Shown in pieces: positions 19,686 to 29,333 of a DNA stretch of 64,000 bases. The notes beneath the pieces were generated by a model, which was not told the origin of the DNA, did not search any database, and saw only the letters and a program-made list of their open reading frames with translations. Every line of letters begins with the position of its first letter. Within the stretch, counting starts at the first letter, position 1. The position numbers were made by a program, and so were the translations under genes. Location: the NCBI GenBank assembly GCA_938084685.1, contig CALKGE010000011.1:186001-250000 (forward strand), in the 5' to 3' direction. This stretch comes from an uncultured Pirellulaceae bacterium (GTDB lineage Bacteria; Planctomycetota; Planctomycetia; Pirellulales; Pirellulaceae).

Positions 19686-20606
19686 TTGGATTGCCTTATG
19701 AACGTCTCCACCAAACTATTTACGTTACCCGCTCTACTGGGCTTGGCTATCGTACTCGCCGATGTAACTGTCGCGTCTGCGGATAACACCTCCCGTCACG
19801 ACGGCTATGACCGTATCAATAATGTCGAATATGCGAAGGTGGACGACCACCGCCTGCTGCTGGACCTGTATTTACCACACGATGTGCAAGAAGCTCCTCT
19901 GGTGATGTGGGTACACGGAGGAGCATGGAGGCGAGGTTCCAAAGACCGAATGCCGCTGCTGTTTCTGGTCAGGCAGGGATTTGCGGTGGCCAGTATTGAT
20001 TACCGACTTTCACCAATGGCCAAATTCCCGGCACAAATGCATGATCTGAAAGCGGCTGTCCGATTTATGCGAGCAACAGCAGGACATTGGAAGGTCTCTG
20101 CTGCGAAGATTGGGGTTGCGGGTGCGTCAGCCGGAGGACACTTGGCTGCTCTTTTGGGCGTCACCAATGGGCACGAAGATCTTGAAGGGAAGCTCGGCGT
20201 CTTCCCCGATGCTTCTTCAGATGTGCACGCCATCGTAGATCTGTATGGCCCCACGAATCTCATGACCATTCTGGATCAATCGACTCCGCACGGCCTCAGT
20301 GTCCGAGTGCCGGCACTGGAATTGTTGTTGGGAAGTCGTCCGGAGAAGAATAAGGAGCTGGCGCGACTTGCAAGTCCGGTTGAGCATGTGGATAAGAACG
20401 ACCCACCACTCTTATTGATTCACGGAGATCAGGATCCTCAGGTACCCATTAATCAATCTCATGAGTTACATGGTAAATACAAGCAAATGAACCGACCGGT
20501 GACATTCCATGTCATTCACGGTGGCCTTCACGGCGGCGACAACTTCTACCAGGGCAAACCGCAACAACTCATTTCTGACTTCTTCAAAAAACACATCTCC
20601 CAATAG
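19686..20606 (+). CDS. Secreted alpha/beta hydrolase (esterase/lipase, HSL/BD-FAE-like)
   Basis: MWVHGGAWRRGSKD, GVAGASAGGHLAALLG nucleophile elbow, LLIHGDQDPQVPI. Confidence 0.9.
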   Translation: MDCLMNVSTKLFTLPALLGLAIVLADVTVASADNTSRHDGYDRINNVEYAKVDDHRLLLDLYLPHDVQEAPLVMWVHGGAWRRGSKDRMPLLFLVRQGFAVASIDYRLSPMAKFPAQMHDLKAAVRFMRATAGHWKVSAAKIGVAGASAGGHLAALLGVTNGHEDLEGKLGVFPDASSDVHAIVDLYGPTNLMTILDQSTPHGLSVRVPALELLLGSRPEKNKELARLASPVEHVDKNDPPLLLIHGDQDPQVPINQSHELHGKYKQMNRPVTFHVIHGGLHGGDNFYQGKPQQLISDFFKKHISQ

Positions 20607-20758
20607 GTGCCACCCACTCATTCGAAGTCATTTCAGATCAATTTTGCGTGCCCAATAAGTGACACCCACTTTTTTGCCGCGGTTTCAGACTGATTTTTAT
20701 TTCAACCGAGTGGGTGGCACTTATTTCAATACCGCAGTTCGAGTGGGTGGCACTTATT
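20602..20758. repeat. Four copies of an 18-nt motif AATARGTGMCACCCACTY, two direct and two inverted
   Basis: 20602-20619 and 20654-20671 (+); 20708-20725 and 20741-20758 (-). Confidence 0.92.
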
Positions 20759-20862
20759 GGAAACGCGTCGCGCATTAAAAAACTCCTTCTTCCTGCCGAA
20801 TGGATGAGAGGGAGAAGGAGTTCTATTGGAGGGTAGATGTCACGCTGCTGACATTTCCGAAG

Positions 20863-20936
20863 TAGGCCTGGACGGACTCGAACCGCCGACAAAGGGATTA
20901 TGAGTCCCCTGCTCTAACCAACTGAGCTACAGGCCC
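20863..20936 (-). tRNA. tRNA with CAT anticodon (Met or lysidine-type Ile2)
   Basis: GGGCCTGTAGCTCAGTTGGTTAGAGC...GGGACTCATAATCCC...GGTTCGAGTCC...CAGGCCT cloverleaf; CAT anticodon. Confidence 0.93.
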
Positions 20937-20992
20937 CTTATGGCACCTAGCTATTAAATGCCATTACTACACATTCGAAAAGTATGTTGAAC

Positions 20993-22222
20993 TTACTTTT
21001 TGATGTTGTAACAGTGAATCAGGTCCTGATCCCGCACATAAAGCTTACCGCCGCTGATCACGGGGTGAGTCCAGATTCTTCCCCGTTGCGAGCGAATCGT
21101 CGACTGCGGGCTCATGCGAAACTTACCATGCTCTTTGTAGCCCTGCGGCGTTGGCTCCAGCAGTGCAATCTCTCCAGTACCTTCGGACTGGGCATACAGA
21201 CGACCATCAGCGTAAGCGACAGCCCCTTTACCAAACGTCTTATTGTTCCAAACCATTTCACCGGTCTTGAAATCCTGACAAATCCAGCCGGGGCCATCGG
21301 AGTACCCATACAGGTATCCATCCAGCAGGATCACTCCGCCATGATGATTCTTCATAACCTGATTACGATAGACTTCCGTTGCCTCATAACCTTTCACTTG
21401 AACCAGCTTGCAACCAACTCCATAGCCGGAAGTAATGTAGACGTTCGCTCCACTGACAATTGGTGTAGGAATCGATGCCGTTCGCCCTTCCCAGGGACTC
21501 TTCCAAGCCAGTTCTCCCGTTTTCGCATTGATACCAAAGACATGCTGCTGAGTCATTTGGACATACTGTTTGACTCCACCCAGTTCAACGGGCACAAGGC
21601 TGGCATACTGGGCACCATCAGTGATATCGGAACTTTGCCAGATCTTGCTGCCATCCTTGACACTCACAGCCAATACGGCTCCCTGAGATCCACCAGGAGT
21701 ACAAATGACCTTGTCTCCATCAACCGTCACACTTTCACAGTAACCCCAGTTTGGTTTTCTTCCACCAAAGTCACTCAAACTGATTTTCCAATTCTCTTTT
21801 CCAGCTGTCGTAGCAGAAACCAGAGTACCGACTCCGGAAAGAACGTAGACATTTCCATCGGCAACGGTGGGAGTAGCACGAGGGCCATTGCCCCATCCGT
21901 TTTCCAGGATATTGCTCAGGCTTAACACCCATTTTTCTTTCCCGGTATTGGCATCAAGTGCAAGCAGGATTTCGGCATTACCGCGAGTTCCCAGGGTGTA
22001 CAGCACACCATCGGCAATTGCAAAGCTGGAGTAACCCAGGCCGGCATTATTAAATGTCCAGACCTTCTGAGGTCCTCCGGCAGGCCAGGCCTGCAGCAAG
22101 CCTTTTTCCTGAGAAATACCATCACGCAAAGGTCCACGCCAAGTAGGCCAATCGGCTGCCTGTGCCAAGCTGCCAACCAAAGTACCTAGCAGCGCAATTA
22201 TGGATAAAAACGACTTTGACAT
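20993..22222 (-). CDS. PQQ-like beta-propeller repeat protein (BamB/quinoprotein-like), secreted
   Basis: ADWPTWRGPLRDGISQEKG N-terminus and repeated blade motifs (ALDANTGKEKW, GINAKTGELAW, DFKTGEMVW). Confidence 0.92.
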   Translation of the reverse strand: MSKSFLSIIALLGTLVGSLAQAADWPTWRGPLRDGISQEKGLLQAWPAGGPQKVWTFNNAGLGYSSFAIADGVLYTLGTRGNAEILLALDANTGKEKWVLSLSNILENGWGNGPRATPTVADGNVYVLSGVGTLVSATTAGKENWKISLSDFGGRKPNWGYCESVTVDGDKVICTPGGSQGAVLAVSVKDGSKIWQSSDITDGAQYASLVPVELGGVKQYVQMTQQHVFGINAKTGELAWKSPWEGRTASIPTPIVSGANVYITSGYGVGCKLVQVKGYEATEVYRNQVMKNHHGGVILLDGYLYGYSDGPGWICQDFKTGEMVWNNKTFGKGAVAYADGRLYAQSEGTGEIALLEPTPQGYKEHGKFRMSPQSTIRSQRGRIWTHPVISGGKLYVRDQDLIHCYNIKK

Positions 22223-22422
22223 ATTCCTGCTCTCTCTATATCTGTTTCTCTAAATCACCGCTGTCTCTACAACGTACCGGCACCTCTTTTGCAATCCGCG
22301 CAGAGCACCATTGCTATTATTGATGTTACCATAGAGAGCACCGGTTTTCCTAGCAGGTAGATTGGTCGGACTCACCTACCAATTCCACTCCAACCCACAT
22401 TCACCCCTACTGGCTCCGGCCC

Positions 22423-24159
22423 ATGACCGATCAGGCAACGCGAGAATCCGAGCAACCCACCGAGCCGCCGCAGATTTCCAGTATCAGCCGAACCGGGCGC
22501 TGGCTGGGACCACTACTTGCCATCCTGCTGGCAGCCCTGCTAAAGACGCAAACCAGCATGCCATCCGCCGCACTGGCGACTGCCTGCACTGTCGTCCTGA
22601 TGGCAGTCTGGTGGATTACTGAAGCGATCCCTTTGGCAGCTACCGCCATGCTCCCGCTGGCGCTTTTCCCAATTTTTGGTGTCGGCGAAAAAATCGCTAC
22701 CAATCCACAACTGCACGAAACAGTTCGTTGGGATCTGGATAATCCCCGCTTTGGTGAGCCATTCGACGATACCGTGCAACCGAACGAACTTCGAACAGGG
22801 TCTGGGCAGTTAAAAGAGATGACATATAAGCAAGGTGTAATCCTGACTGCTCAGGGACGAGTGACCGTCCCGCTTCCGTCTATCTGGTCCCAAAAGCCGA
22901 CCAGTCTGTTTGAAGTCACCTCGCGCAGCTATGCCAGTAAATTCGTATTCCTGATGATGGGAGGTTTTCTGTTAGGGCTGGCCATTGAGCGTTGGAATCT
23001 GCACAAACGTATTGCACTGATGACCATTCTGGCGCTCGGCACCGAACCAGTACGACTGATCGCCGGTTTCATGGCAACCACGGCTTTATTGAGTATGTGG
23101 ATCAGCAATACCGCCACAACGGTTGTCATGTTACCGATTGCCTTGAGCCTGATCGCGCTCATGCGGGAAAAGAATCCTCAACTGGACTCGTCCCGACTCG
23201 ATAACTTCGCCGCCTGCCTGATGCTCTGCATCGCCTATTCCGCTTCGGTCGGTGGGCTGGGAACCTTCCTGGGCACTCCGACCAATCTGCTACTACGGGA
23301 TATTCTGGAACAGCATGGGATCGAAATCAGTTTTGGTCAATGGATGGCCTTCGGGTTACCCTCCGCCTTTATCTTCCTGATCATCATTTGGCTACTGATG
23401 ACTCGTTCAATTTTCCGAATCAATCTTCCGAAACTTGAAGGAGGTCGGGAGCTGATTCAGGATGAATTGAGAAAGCTCGGCCCCATGAGCAAACCGGAAA
23501 AGACGATCGCCATTCTGTTTAGCCTGACCGCTGTTTTATGGATTACTCGCAGCTTCTTTACCAAATGGGCCTGGCTGCAGGAGCTATTTCCTAACGTCGT
23601 ATACATTGACGATACGATCATTGCCATGACGGCCTCGCTACTACTGTTTATCATTCCGGCCTTGGGCCATCCGGGTACGGCATTGATGGACTGGAAAACC
23701 GCCACCAGATTACCCTGGGGTGTGCTGCTATTGTTCGGCGGAGGGCTGGCGCTCGCCGGGGCCGTTAAATCGACGGGACTCGGAGCCATCATTTGCGACG
23801 CTGTGACTCCATCCGGAGCAACCGCTATGCTGGTCATCATGTTTGTTGTGACAGCAGCAATGATTTTCATGACCGAAGTCACCAGCAATACTGCAACTGC
23901 AGCACTTATCCTTCCGCTGCTCGTAACGCTGGCTGGCAATCTGGAGGTGGATCCTAAATTGCTCCTCATTCCAGCAACTCTGGCAGCCAGTTGTGCATTC
24001 ATGCTACCGGTTGCTACTCCTCCCAATGCCATTGTCTTTGCCGCAGGTCAGACGACGATTCGTCAGATGGTTCGCGCCGGGATGGTTCTCAATCTGGTAT
24101 CTATCGTCTTACTTCCCCTGTTGACGTATATTATTGGTCAAATCGTGTTTGGTTTCTGA
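22423..24159 (+). CDS. SLC13/DASS family anion transporter
   Basis: TEAIPLAATAMLPLALFPIFGV, MWISNTATTVVMLPIALS, MTEVTSNTATAALILPLL, ATLAASCAFMLPVATPPNAIVFA motifs. Confidence 0.95.
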   Translation: MTDQATRESEQPTEPPQISSISRTGRWLGPLLAILLAALLKTQTSMPSAALATACTVVLMAVWWITEAIPLAATAMLPLALFPIFGVGEKIATNPQLHETVRWDLDNPRFGEPFDDTVQPNELRTGSGQLKEMTYKQGVILTAQGRVTVPLPSIWSQKPTSLFEVTSRSYASKFVFLMMGGFLLGLAIERWNLHKRIALMTILALGTEPVRLIAGFMATTALLSMWISNTATTVVMLPIALSLIALMREKNPQLDSSRLDNFAACLMLCIAYSASVGGLGTFLGTPTNLLLRDILEQHGIEISFGQWMAFGLPSAFIFLIIIWLLMTRSIFRINLPKLEGGRELIQDELRKLGPMSKPEKTIAILFSLTAVLWITRSFFTKWAWLQELFPNVVYIDDTIIAMTASLLLFIIPALGHPGTALMDWKTATRLPWGVLLLFGGGLALAGAVKSTGLGAIICDAVTPSGATAMLVIMFVVTAAMIFMTEVTSNTATAALILPLLVTLAGNLEVDPKLLLIPATLAASCAFMLPVATPPNAIVFAAGQTTIRQMVRAGMVLNLVSIVLLPLLTYIIGQIVFGF

Positions 24160-24194
24160 TCGACCTCACCCCATGGATCAAGGAAGAAATCGTG

Positions 24195-24944
24195 ATGGTC
24201 AGTTTCATCGTCATTCCGGCTCGTCTCCAATCGACTCGTCTACCTGAGAAACTGCTTCTCAGCGAAACTGGGAAACCGCTGATCCAGCACACCTATGAGT
24301 CGGCAATCAAGGCAACTCGGCCTGAGGGAATCGTCGTAGCGGCCGATCATCAACGGATCGCTGACGCCGTGGAAGCATTTGGTGGTTCCGTGGTTTTGAC
24401 CGACCCAGAAGCTCCCAGCGGAACCGACCGCGTGGCAGAAGTCGCTCACAACCTGCCGGATGTGGACATTATCGTTAATGTTCAGGGGGACGAACCTGAT
24501 ATTTCGGCAGAGGCCATTGATACGGTGGTCGAACTGCTTGAATCCAACCCGGATGCAGTGATGGCCACGCTAGGCACGCCAATTCGAAATAGAGCTCAGC
24601 TGGAAGATCCTGCCTGCGTCAAAGTTGTTTTCGACCACCAACAACGGGCAATGTACTTCAGTCGCAGTGTGATTCCTCACGCTCGAAATTGGGAGGAGAG
24701 TCTGCTGGACGCGAATCCGGCCCACTTTCATCAACACATTGGGCTGTATGCCTACCGACGCGAGTTCCTGCTCACACTCACGAATTTACCTCAGTCTGAA
24801 GTGGAAAAACTGGAGAGTCTTGAGCAACTACGTGTCCTGTCCCACGGACATACCATCCTGGTGGGGATCATCGAAGAGCCTTCTCTGGGCATTGATACAC
24901 CTGCAGATTATGAGGCGTTTGTCAGATTGGAAAGAAATCGTTAA
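24195..24944 (+). CDS. kdsB: 3-deoxy-manno-octulosonate cytidylyltransferase
   Basis: VIPARLQSTRLPEKLL, VNVQGDEPDISAEAI, HIGLYAYRREFLL motifs. Confidence 0.96.
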   Translation: MVSFIVIPARLQSTRLPEKLLLSETGKPLIQHTYESAIKATRPEGIVVAADHQRIADAVEAFGGSVVLTDPEAPSGTDRVAEVAHNLPDVDIIVNVQGDEPDISAEAIDTVVELLESNPDAVMATLGTPIRNRAQLEDPACVKVVFDHQQRAMYFSRSVIPHARNWEESLLDANPAHFHQHIGLYAYRREFLLTLTNLPQSEVEKLESLEQLRVLSHGHTILVGIIEEPSLGIDTPADYEAFVRLERNR

Positions 24945-25042
24945 AATTGTCCAATTGTGGGCGTGTTGCTTGATACTCACCGTTTCGAGTAGCTTGCTCC
25001 AAGCAGGCAGAAATGCGTTCCAAACAGGGCAAAAACATACAA

Positions 25043-25072
25043 AAAGGCCGGACAAAGGACGTCCCTGCCTTT
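25043..25072 (+). promoter_or_regulatory. Imperfect hairpin in the kdsB-pyrG intergenic region, possible pyrG leader element
   Basis: AAAGGCcGGACaaaggacGTCCctGCCTTT. Confidence 0.4.
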
Positions 25073-25141
25073 ATCGCCCCTGTCGTTTTACGGACTGGTG
25101 GTCGGTAAGAATCCTGAATGGAATCACATCTGAGATAAGCA

Positions 25142-26803
25142 ATGACCAAGCATATTTTTGTAACCGGTGGTGTAGTTAGTTCTTTGGGAAAGGGGCTAAC
25201 GAGTGCTTCGATTGGTTTGCTCCTGGAGCAACGGGGCCTGAAGGTTAAAATGCAAAAACTGGATCCCTATATCAATGTGGATCCTGGCACGATGAGCCCT
25301 TACCAGCACGGAGAAGTTTATGTGCTGGATGACGGTAGTGAGACCGATCTGGACCTTGGTCATTACGAACGATTCACCAACAGCCCACTAACTCGCGACT
25401 CTAACTATACAACGGGGCAAATCTATCTGTCGGTCATCGAAAAGGAACGACAGGGAGAATTTCTGGGCAAGACTGTTCAGGTGATCCCTCATATCACCAA
25501 CGAAATCAAAAATGTGGTCAAGCGACTGGTCGACGATGACACGGACGTAGTGATCACAGAAATTGGTGGTACGGTGGGTGACATTGAGAGTCAACCATTT
25601 CTGGAAGCAATCCGTCAGTTTTCACTGGATGTTGGCAAAGAAAACTGCCTCTACATCCACCTGACACTGGTCCCTTACCTCAAAGCTGCCGGCGAACTTA
25701 AAACCAAGCCGACTCAGCACAGTGTTGGCCAACTGAGAGAAATTGGGATCCAACCGGACATTCTGATCTGCCGAACTGAGCAGGAGATCTCCCGGGAAGA
25801 CTGCGAAAAGATCGCTCTGTTCTGTAATGTGCCTCTGGATGCTGTTATTGAAGAGAAGGACATGGACTTCTCCATCTACGAAGTTCCGCTGGCACTCAAA
25901 GAACGGAAGCTGGATGAGTTGATCACCAACCGCCTTGGGCTCAGCACTCCGGAAGCCAATCTGGATAATTGGAAAACGCTGCTGCACGATTTGCGTAATC
26001 CTCAGCAAGAAATCAGCATTGCGGTAGTAGGCAAATACGCTGAACACAAAGACGCCTACAAGTCGATCTACGAAGCACTCGATCACGCCGGCATACACAA
26101 TCGGGCTCAGGTGCGGATTGTCCCTATTCAGAGTGAACTGGTGGAACATGAAGGACCAGAACGTCTGCTGTCAGGTTTCGATGGAATTCTGGTACCGGGC
26201 GGTTTCGGGGAACGCGGTATCGAAGGAAAAGTTCAGTCCGTACGTTTTGCCCGGGAACGTGAAATCCCGTTTTTCGGTATTTGTCTGGGCATGCAGACGG
26301 CATGTATCGAATTTGGCCGGAATGTTGTCAAACTTGAGAAGGCTCATTCTACTGAATTCGACAAGAACACTCCTCATCCTGTCATTTGCCTGCTAGACGA
26401 GCAGAAGAATATTACAGACAAGGGTGGAACGATGCGTCTCGGAGCTCAACCCTGCGTACTGGCCGAGGATAGTCGAGCGAGAGATTGTTATCAGCAGCAG
26501 GAGATTTCAGAACGGCACCGCCACCGGTACGAATTCAATCATGTCTATCGAACTCAGTTCGCCGCGCATGGCATGATCGTTTCGGGGACCAGCCCGGATG
26601 GACTGTTACCGGAAATCGTCGAAATCCCAGGTCACCCCTGGTTTGTGGCCGTCCAGTTCCATCCGGAATTCAAATCCAAACCGACCAAGTCGCACCCGCT
26701 TTTTGCCGGCTTCATCGCAGCTGCAGTCAAACGACGCCTTTCACGTGGCGACGCCGCTAGCGATCAGGATGTACAGGAACCGCTGGAATCTCTGGATACT
26801 TGA
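25142..26803 (+). CDS. pyrG: CTP synthase
   Basis: [78 protein letters not shown]. Confidence 0.98.
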   Translation: MTKHIFVTGGVVSSLGKGLTSASIGLLLEQRGLKVKMQKLDPYINVDPGTMSPYQHGEVYVLDDGSETDLDLGHYERFTNSPLTRDSNYTTGQIYLSVIEKERQGEFLGKTVQVIPHITNEIKNVVKRLVDDDTDVVITEIGGTVGDIESQPFLEAIRQFSLDVGKENCLYIHLTLVPYLKAAGELKTKPTQHSVGQLREIGIQPDILICRTEQEISREDCEKIALFCNVPLDAVIEEKDMDFSIYEVPLALKERKLDELITNRLGLSTPEANLDNWKTLLHDLRNPQQEISIAVVGKYAEHKDAYKSIYEALDHAGIHNRAQVRIVPIQSELVEHEGPERLLSGFDGILVPGGFGERGIEGKVQSVRFAREREIPFFGICLGMQTACIEFGRNVVKLEKAHSTEFDKNTPHPVICLLDEQKNITDKGGTMRLGAQPCVLAEDSRARDCYQQQEISERHRHRYEFNHVYRTQFAAHGMIVSGTSPDGLLPEIVEIPGHPWFVAVQFHPEFKSKPTKSHPLFAGFIAAAVKRRLSRGDAASDQDVQEPLESLDT

Positions 26804-26966
26804 GAGTAATCCTTTCGCTCAGCCGGGCGCCAGATTGACTTCCGACAACAGCTGCGGTCCGCTGAATCATCTGCAATAGTTTGGTGAATCCGCACTCCAT
26901 GTGCGTCTCTGTCTGCGCCCTTGGTATATATTAGGAATTCGGGACAACCTACAGGAGAAATGACCC

Positions 26967-27425
26967 ATGTCTGATACACCAGAAACACCTGATTTGAACG
27001 ACGAAGAAGCCAACGAAGAAACACCTCTGGAAGAAACTGTTGCAGAGACAAACGATGAAGTTGAACAGGATGCAGCGGAAGAAGTAGCCGCTGACGCCGA
27101 GGCGGACTCTGAGGATACCTCCGAATCGTCCAACGAATCTGGACCGGAAGATGAGCAACAGAACGATCTGGAAAATATCGAGTTTCCGGAAGCCAGTTTT
27201 GACATGTTGCTGATGCAGCATCACACTCAGGCGATGCTTGCCCTGGGGATGATCCCCGATCCAGCTACCGGTCAGGTTATCAAGAACAAGTCAGCCGCCA
27301 AATTTCATATTGATATGTTGGCGATTATTCAAGAGCGCACCAGCGGGAACCTCAGCCAGGGTGAGGAAGAAGCGCTCAACGGCGTCCTGCACAACCTCCG
27401 CATGATGTTCGTCAATGCCAGCTAA
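26967..27425 (+). CDS. DUF1844 domain-containing protein with acidic low-complexity N-terminus
   Basis: C-terminal LLMQHHTQAMLALGMIPDPATGQ...FHIDMLAIIQERTSGNLSQGEEEALNGVLHNLRMMFV. Confidence 0.88.
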   Translation: MSDTPETPDLNDEEANEETPLEETVAETNDEVEQDAAEEVAADAEADSEDTSESSNESGPEDEQQNDLENIEFPEASFDMLLMQHHTQAMLALGMIPDPATGQVIKNKSAAKFHIDMLAIIQERTSGNLSQGEEEALNGVLHNLRMMFVNAS

Positions 27426-27440
27426 CAGGCTCTCTGTTTT

Positions 27441-28847
27441 ATGAGTGACGATGCACCTGATCACGATTCTCAAGACACACCGACAGACTCCAGCCAGAAG
27501 CCAGGTCAGTTTGAAGGTGTTCTGAATGACGATGCATATGCTGGTTGGCGTCGTGCAGGAGTGAAGGTGCGCCATTTCCCCAGGACGCCCGGCATCTATC
27601 TGATGAAAGATGATGTGGGGCGAGTCATCTATATTGGCAAAGCGAAGAATCTGAGAAGCCGAGCCGGAAGCTATTTTACCAACCGTTCAATCGACGACTC
27701 GCGGATCAGTAACTGGCTACATGAAATCCATGATATTGACTTTATGGAATGTGCCAGCGAAGTAGATGCACTGCTTACCGAAGCGCGACTCATCAAAGAC
27801 ATCCAGCCTCCGCACAATAAAGAACAACGGGATGACAAGTCTTTTCCGTATATCATGATCACCAATCGGGAGGACTATCCCCGAGTGGAAGTGACTCGGG
27901 AACCGCCAGACAAAAATGCCAGATTGTATGGCCCCTTCACCAGTGCTGGCTCGCTGCACGGCGCGCTGAGTGTACTCCAACGAATATTCAAATTCCGTAA
28001 TTGTACGCTCGACATTGACGCCAATGACGAAAAATGGAAATGGTACCGCCCTTGCCTGCTGGCTGCCATCGACCAATGTTCGGCCCCCTGCAATCTGCAG
28101 ATCAGCAAAGAAGATTACGCTAAAGATATTCGCCGTTTGCAAATGGTGCTGGACGGTAAAAAGACGCGGCTACTCCAGAGCATGAAAAAAGAAATGGAAG
28201 CAGCCTCCAAGCAGCTGAAATTCGAGCTGGCCGCCAAACTGCGGGATGAAATCAAGATGCTGGAATCACTCGACCGCCGTGGCAATCTTGATACCCACGA
28301 GCAGCCGGAGGTTTTCTATACGGATCCTCGTAAAGGAATCGCTGGCTTACGAAAGGTCCTGGGACTTGATTTCGAACCTCGCACGATCGAAGGCGTCGAT
28401 ATCGCTCACCTGGGAGGATCGGAAACGGTCGCCAGCCTCGTGCAGTTCATCGATGGCCTGCCATTCAAACCTGGCTATCGAAGATTTCGTATTAATGAAG
28501 TTCAAGGTGTGGATGACTTCCGCAGCATCTACGAAGTTGTCAGCCGACGGTTTAAGAAGCTGAGTGAAGAGAACGAGCTTTTTCCTGACATACTGCTGAT
28601 CGATGGGGGTAAGGGCCAACTGAATGCAGCCATCGCCGCCTTCCGCGATATCAACGTCACACCTCCAATTCTGCTTTCCATCGCCAAGAAAGAGGAACTG
28701 ATCCATCGTCCCAACGAAGACGAACCATTGCGGCTAAGTCGCAATTCCTATGCCTTGCGGCTGCTGCAGTACATACGTGATGAGAGCCATCGGTTCGCCC
28801 AACACTACCATCACATTCTGCGCCGTAAAAAAGTCATCCCGGACTGA
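27441..28847 (+). CDS. uvrC: UvrC-like excinuclease subunit, short form lacking C-terminal helix-hairpin-helix domain
   Basis: GIY-YIG domain (PGIYLMKDDVGRVIYIGKAKNLRSR), UVR motif, RNase H-like GVDIAHLGGSETVASLVQF and LLIDGGKGQL; ends at YHHILRRKKVIPD. Confidence 0.9.
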   Translation: MSDDAPDHDSQDTPTDSSQKPGQFEGVLNDDAYAGWRRAGVKVRHFPRTPGIYLMKDDVGRVIYIGKAKNLRSRAGSYFTNRSIDDSRISNWLHEIHDIDFMECASEVDALLTEARLIKDIQPPHNKEQRDDKSFPYIMITNREDYPRVEVTREPPDKNARLYGPFTSAGSLHGALSVLQRIFKFRNCTLDIDANDEKWKWYRPCLLAAIDQCSAPCNLQISKEDYAKDIRRLQMVLDGKKTRLLQSMKKEMEAASKQLKFELAAKLRDEIKMLESLDRRGNLDTHEQPEVFYTDPRKGIAGLRKVLGLDFEPRTIEGVDIAHLGGSETVASLVQFIDGLPFKPGYRRFRINEVQGVDDFRSIYEVVSRRFKKLSEENELFPDILLIDGGKGQLNAAIAAFRDINVTPPILLSIAKKEELIHRPNEDEPLRLSRNSYALRLLQYIRDESHRFAQHYHHILRRKKVIPD

Positions 28848-28970
28848 ACCGGATAGCCTCTCAGAACAACTCTGCACCTCCGGCCCTCGGACTCATTGGC
28901 CCGCCACGGGTAACAGCCGACGCAACGGATCTCGGACCGAGTCCGAGCTGATTAAAACTCTGCTCCAACT

Positions 28971-29031
28971 CGAAGCAACTCGAAGCAACTCGAAGCAACT
29001 GGGCACAACTGGGCACAACTGGGAAGCAACT
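28971..29031. repeat. 10-bp period short tandem repeat (cgaagcaact x3, gggcacaact x2, gggaagcaact)
   Basis: Direct reading. Confidence 0.92.
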
Positions 29032-29185
29032 GGGACCGACCTTGTGGGCTTTCTGCCCACTCGACATGGTGCGCCCTGACTCGCAACTGAGCCCCATCTC
29101 CAACACCATCCAAAAAAAACGATGGTTTATCTCTTTTTCACCTGAAAATCCTTGCAATCCCTGTTGAGTTCAATAAACTCATTGT

Positions 29186-29243
29186 GTGGGATTTATACCC
29201 ACTCCTAATAATTAACAAACTTATCCGTGGGATTATAGCCCAC
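29186..29243. promoter_or_regulatory. Two GTGGG-N7-CCCAC palindromes upstream of mraZ (candidate MraZ operators)
   Basis: GTGGGATTTATACCCAC (29186-29202) and GTGGGATTATAGCCCAC (29227-29243), 41 bp apart; TGGG is the core of known MraZ boxes. Confidence 0.6.
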
Positions 29244-29333
29244 ACTAAAACCGCGTTCAAACGGGAAAGGTGCAAGGAGGCATCGTGACCACGTTGGATT
29301 CAACAACGTCGAAAAGGCTAGTTAGACGACACC

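Noticed and set aside
20984-21925. 313-aa plus-strand ORF opposite the PQQ-propeller gene
   Set aside because: Antisense shadow; the minus strand carries a clear beta-propeller protein.
23457-24032. 191-aa minus-strand ORF inside the SLC13 transporter gene
   Set aside because: Composition is a mirror of hydrophobic transmembrane codons; no independent signals.
23991-24194. N-terminal extension of kdsB in the ORF track
   Set aside because: The frame overlaps the SLC13 gene; the KdsB homology begins at ATG 24195 (MVSFIVIPARLQS).
25622-26149. 175-aa minus-strand ORF inside pyrG
   Set aside because: Antisense shadow of a highly conserved gene; no family resemblance.
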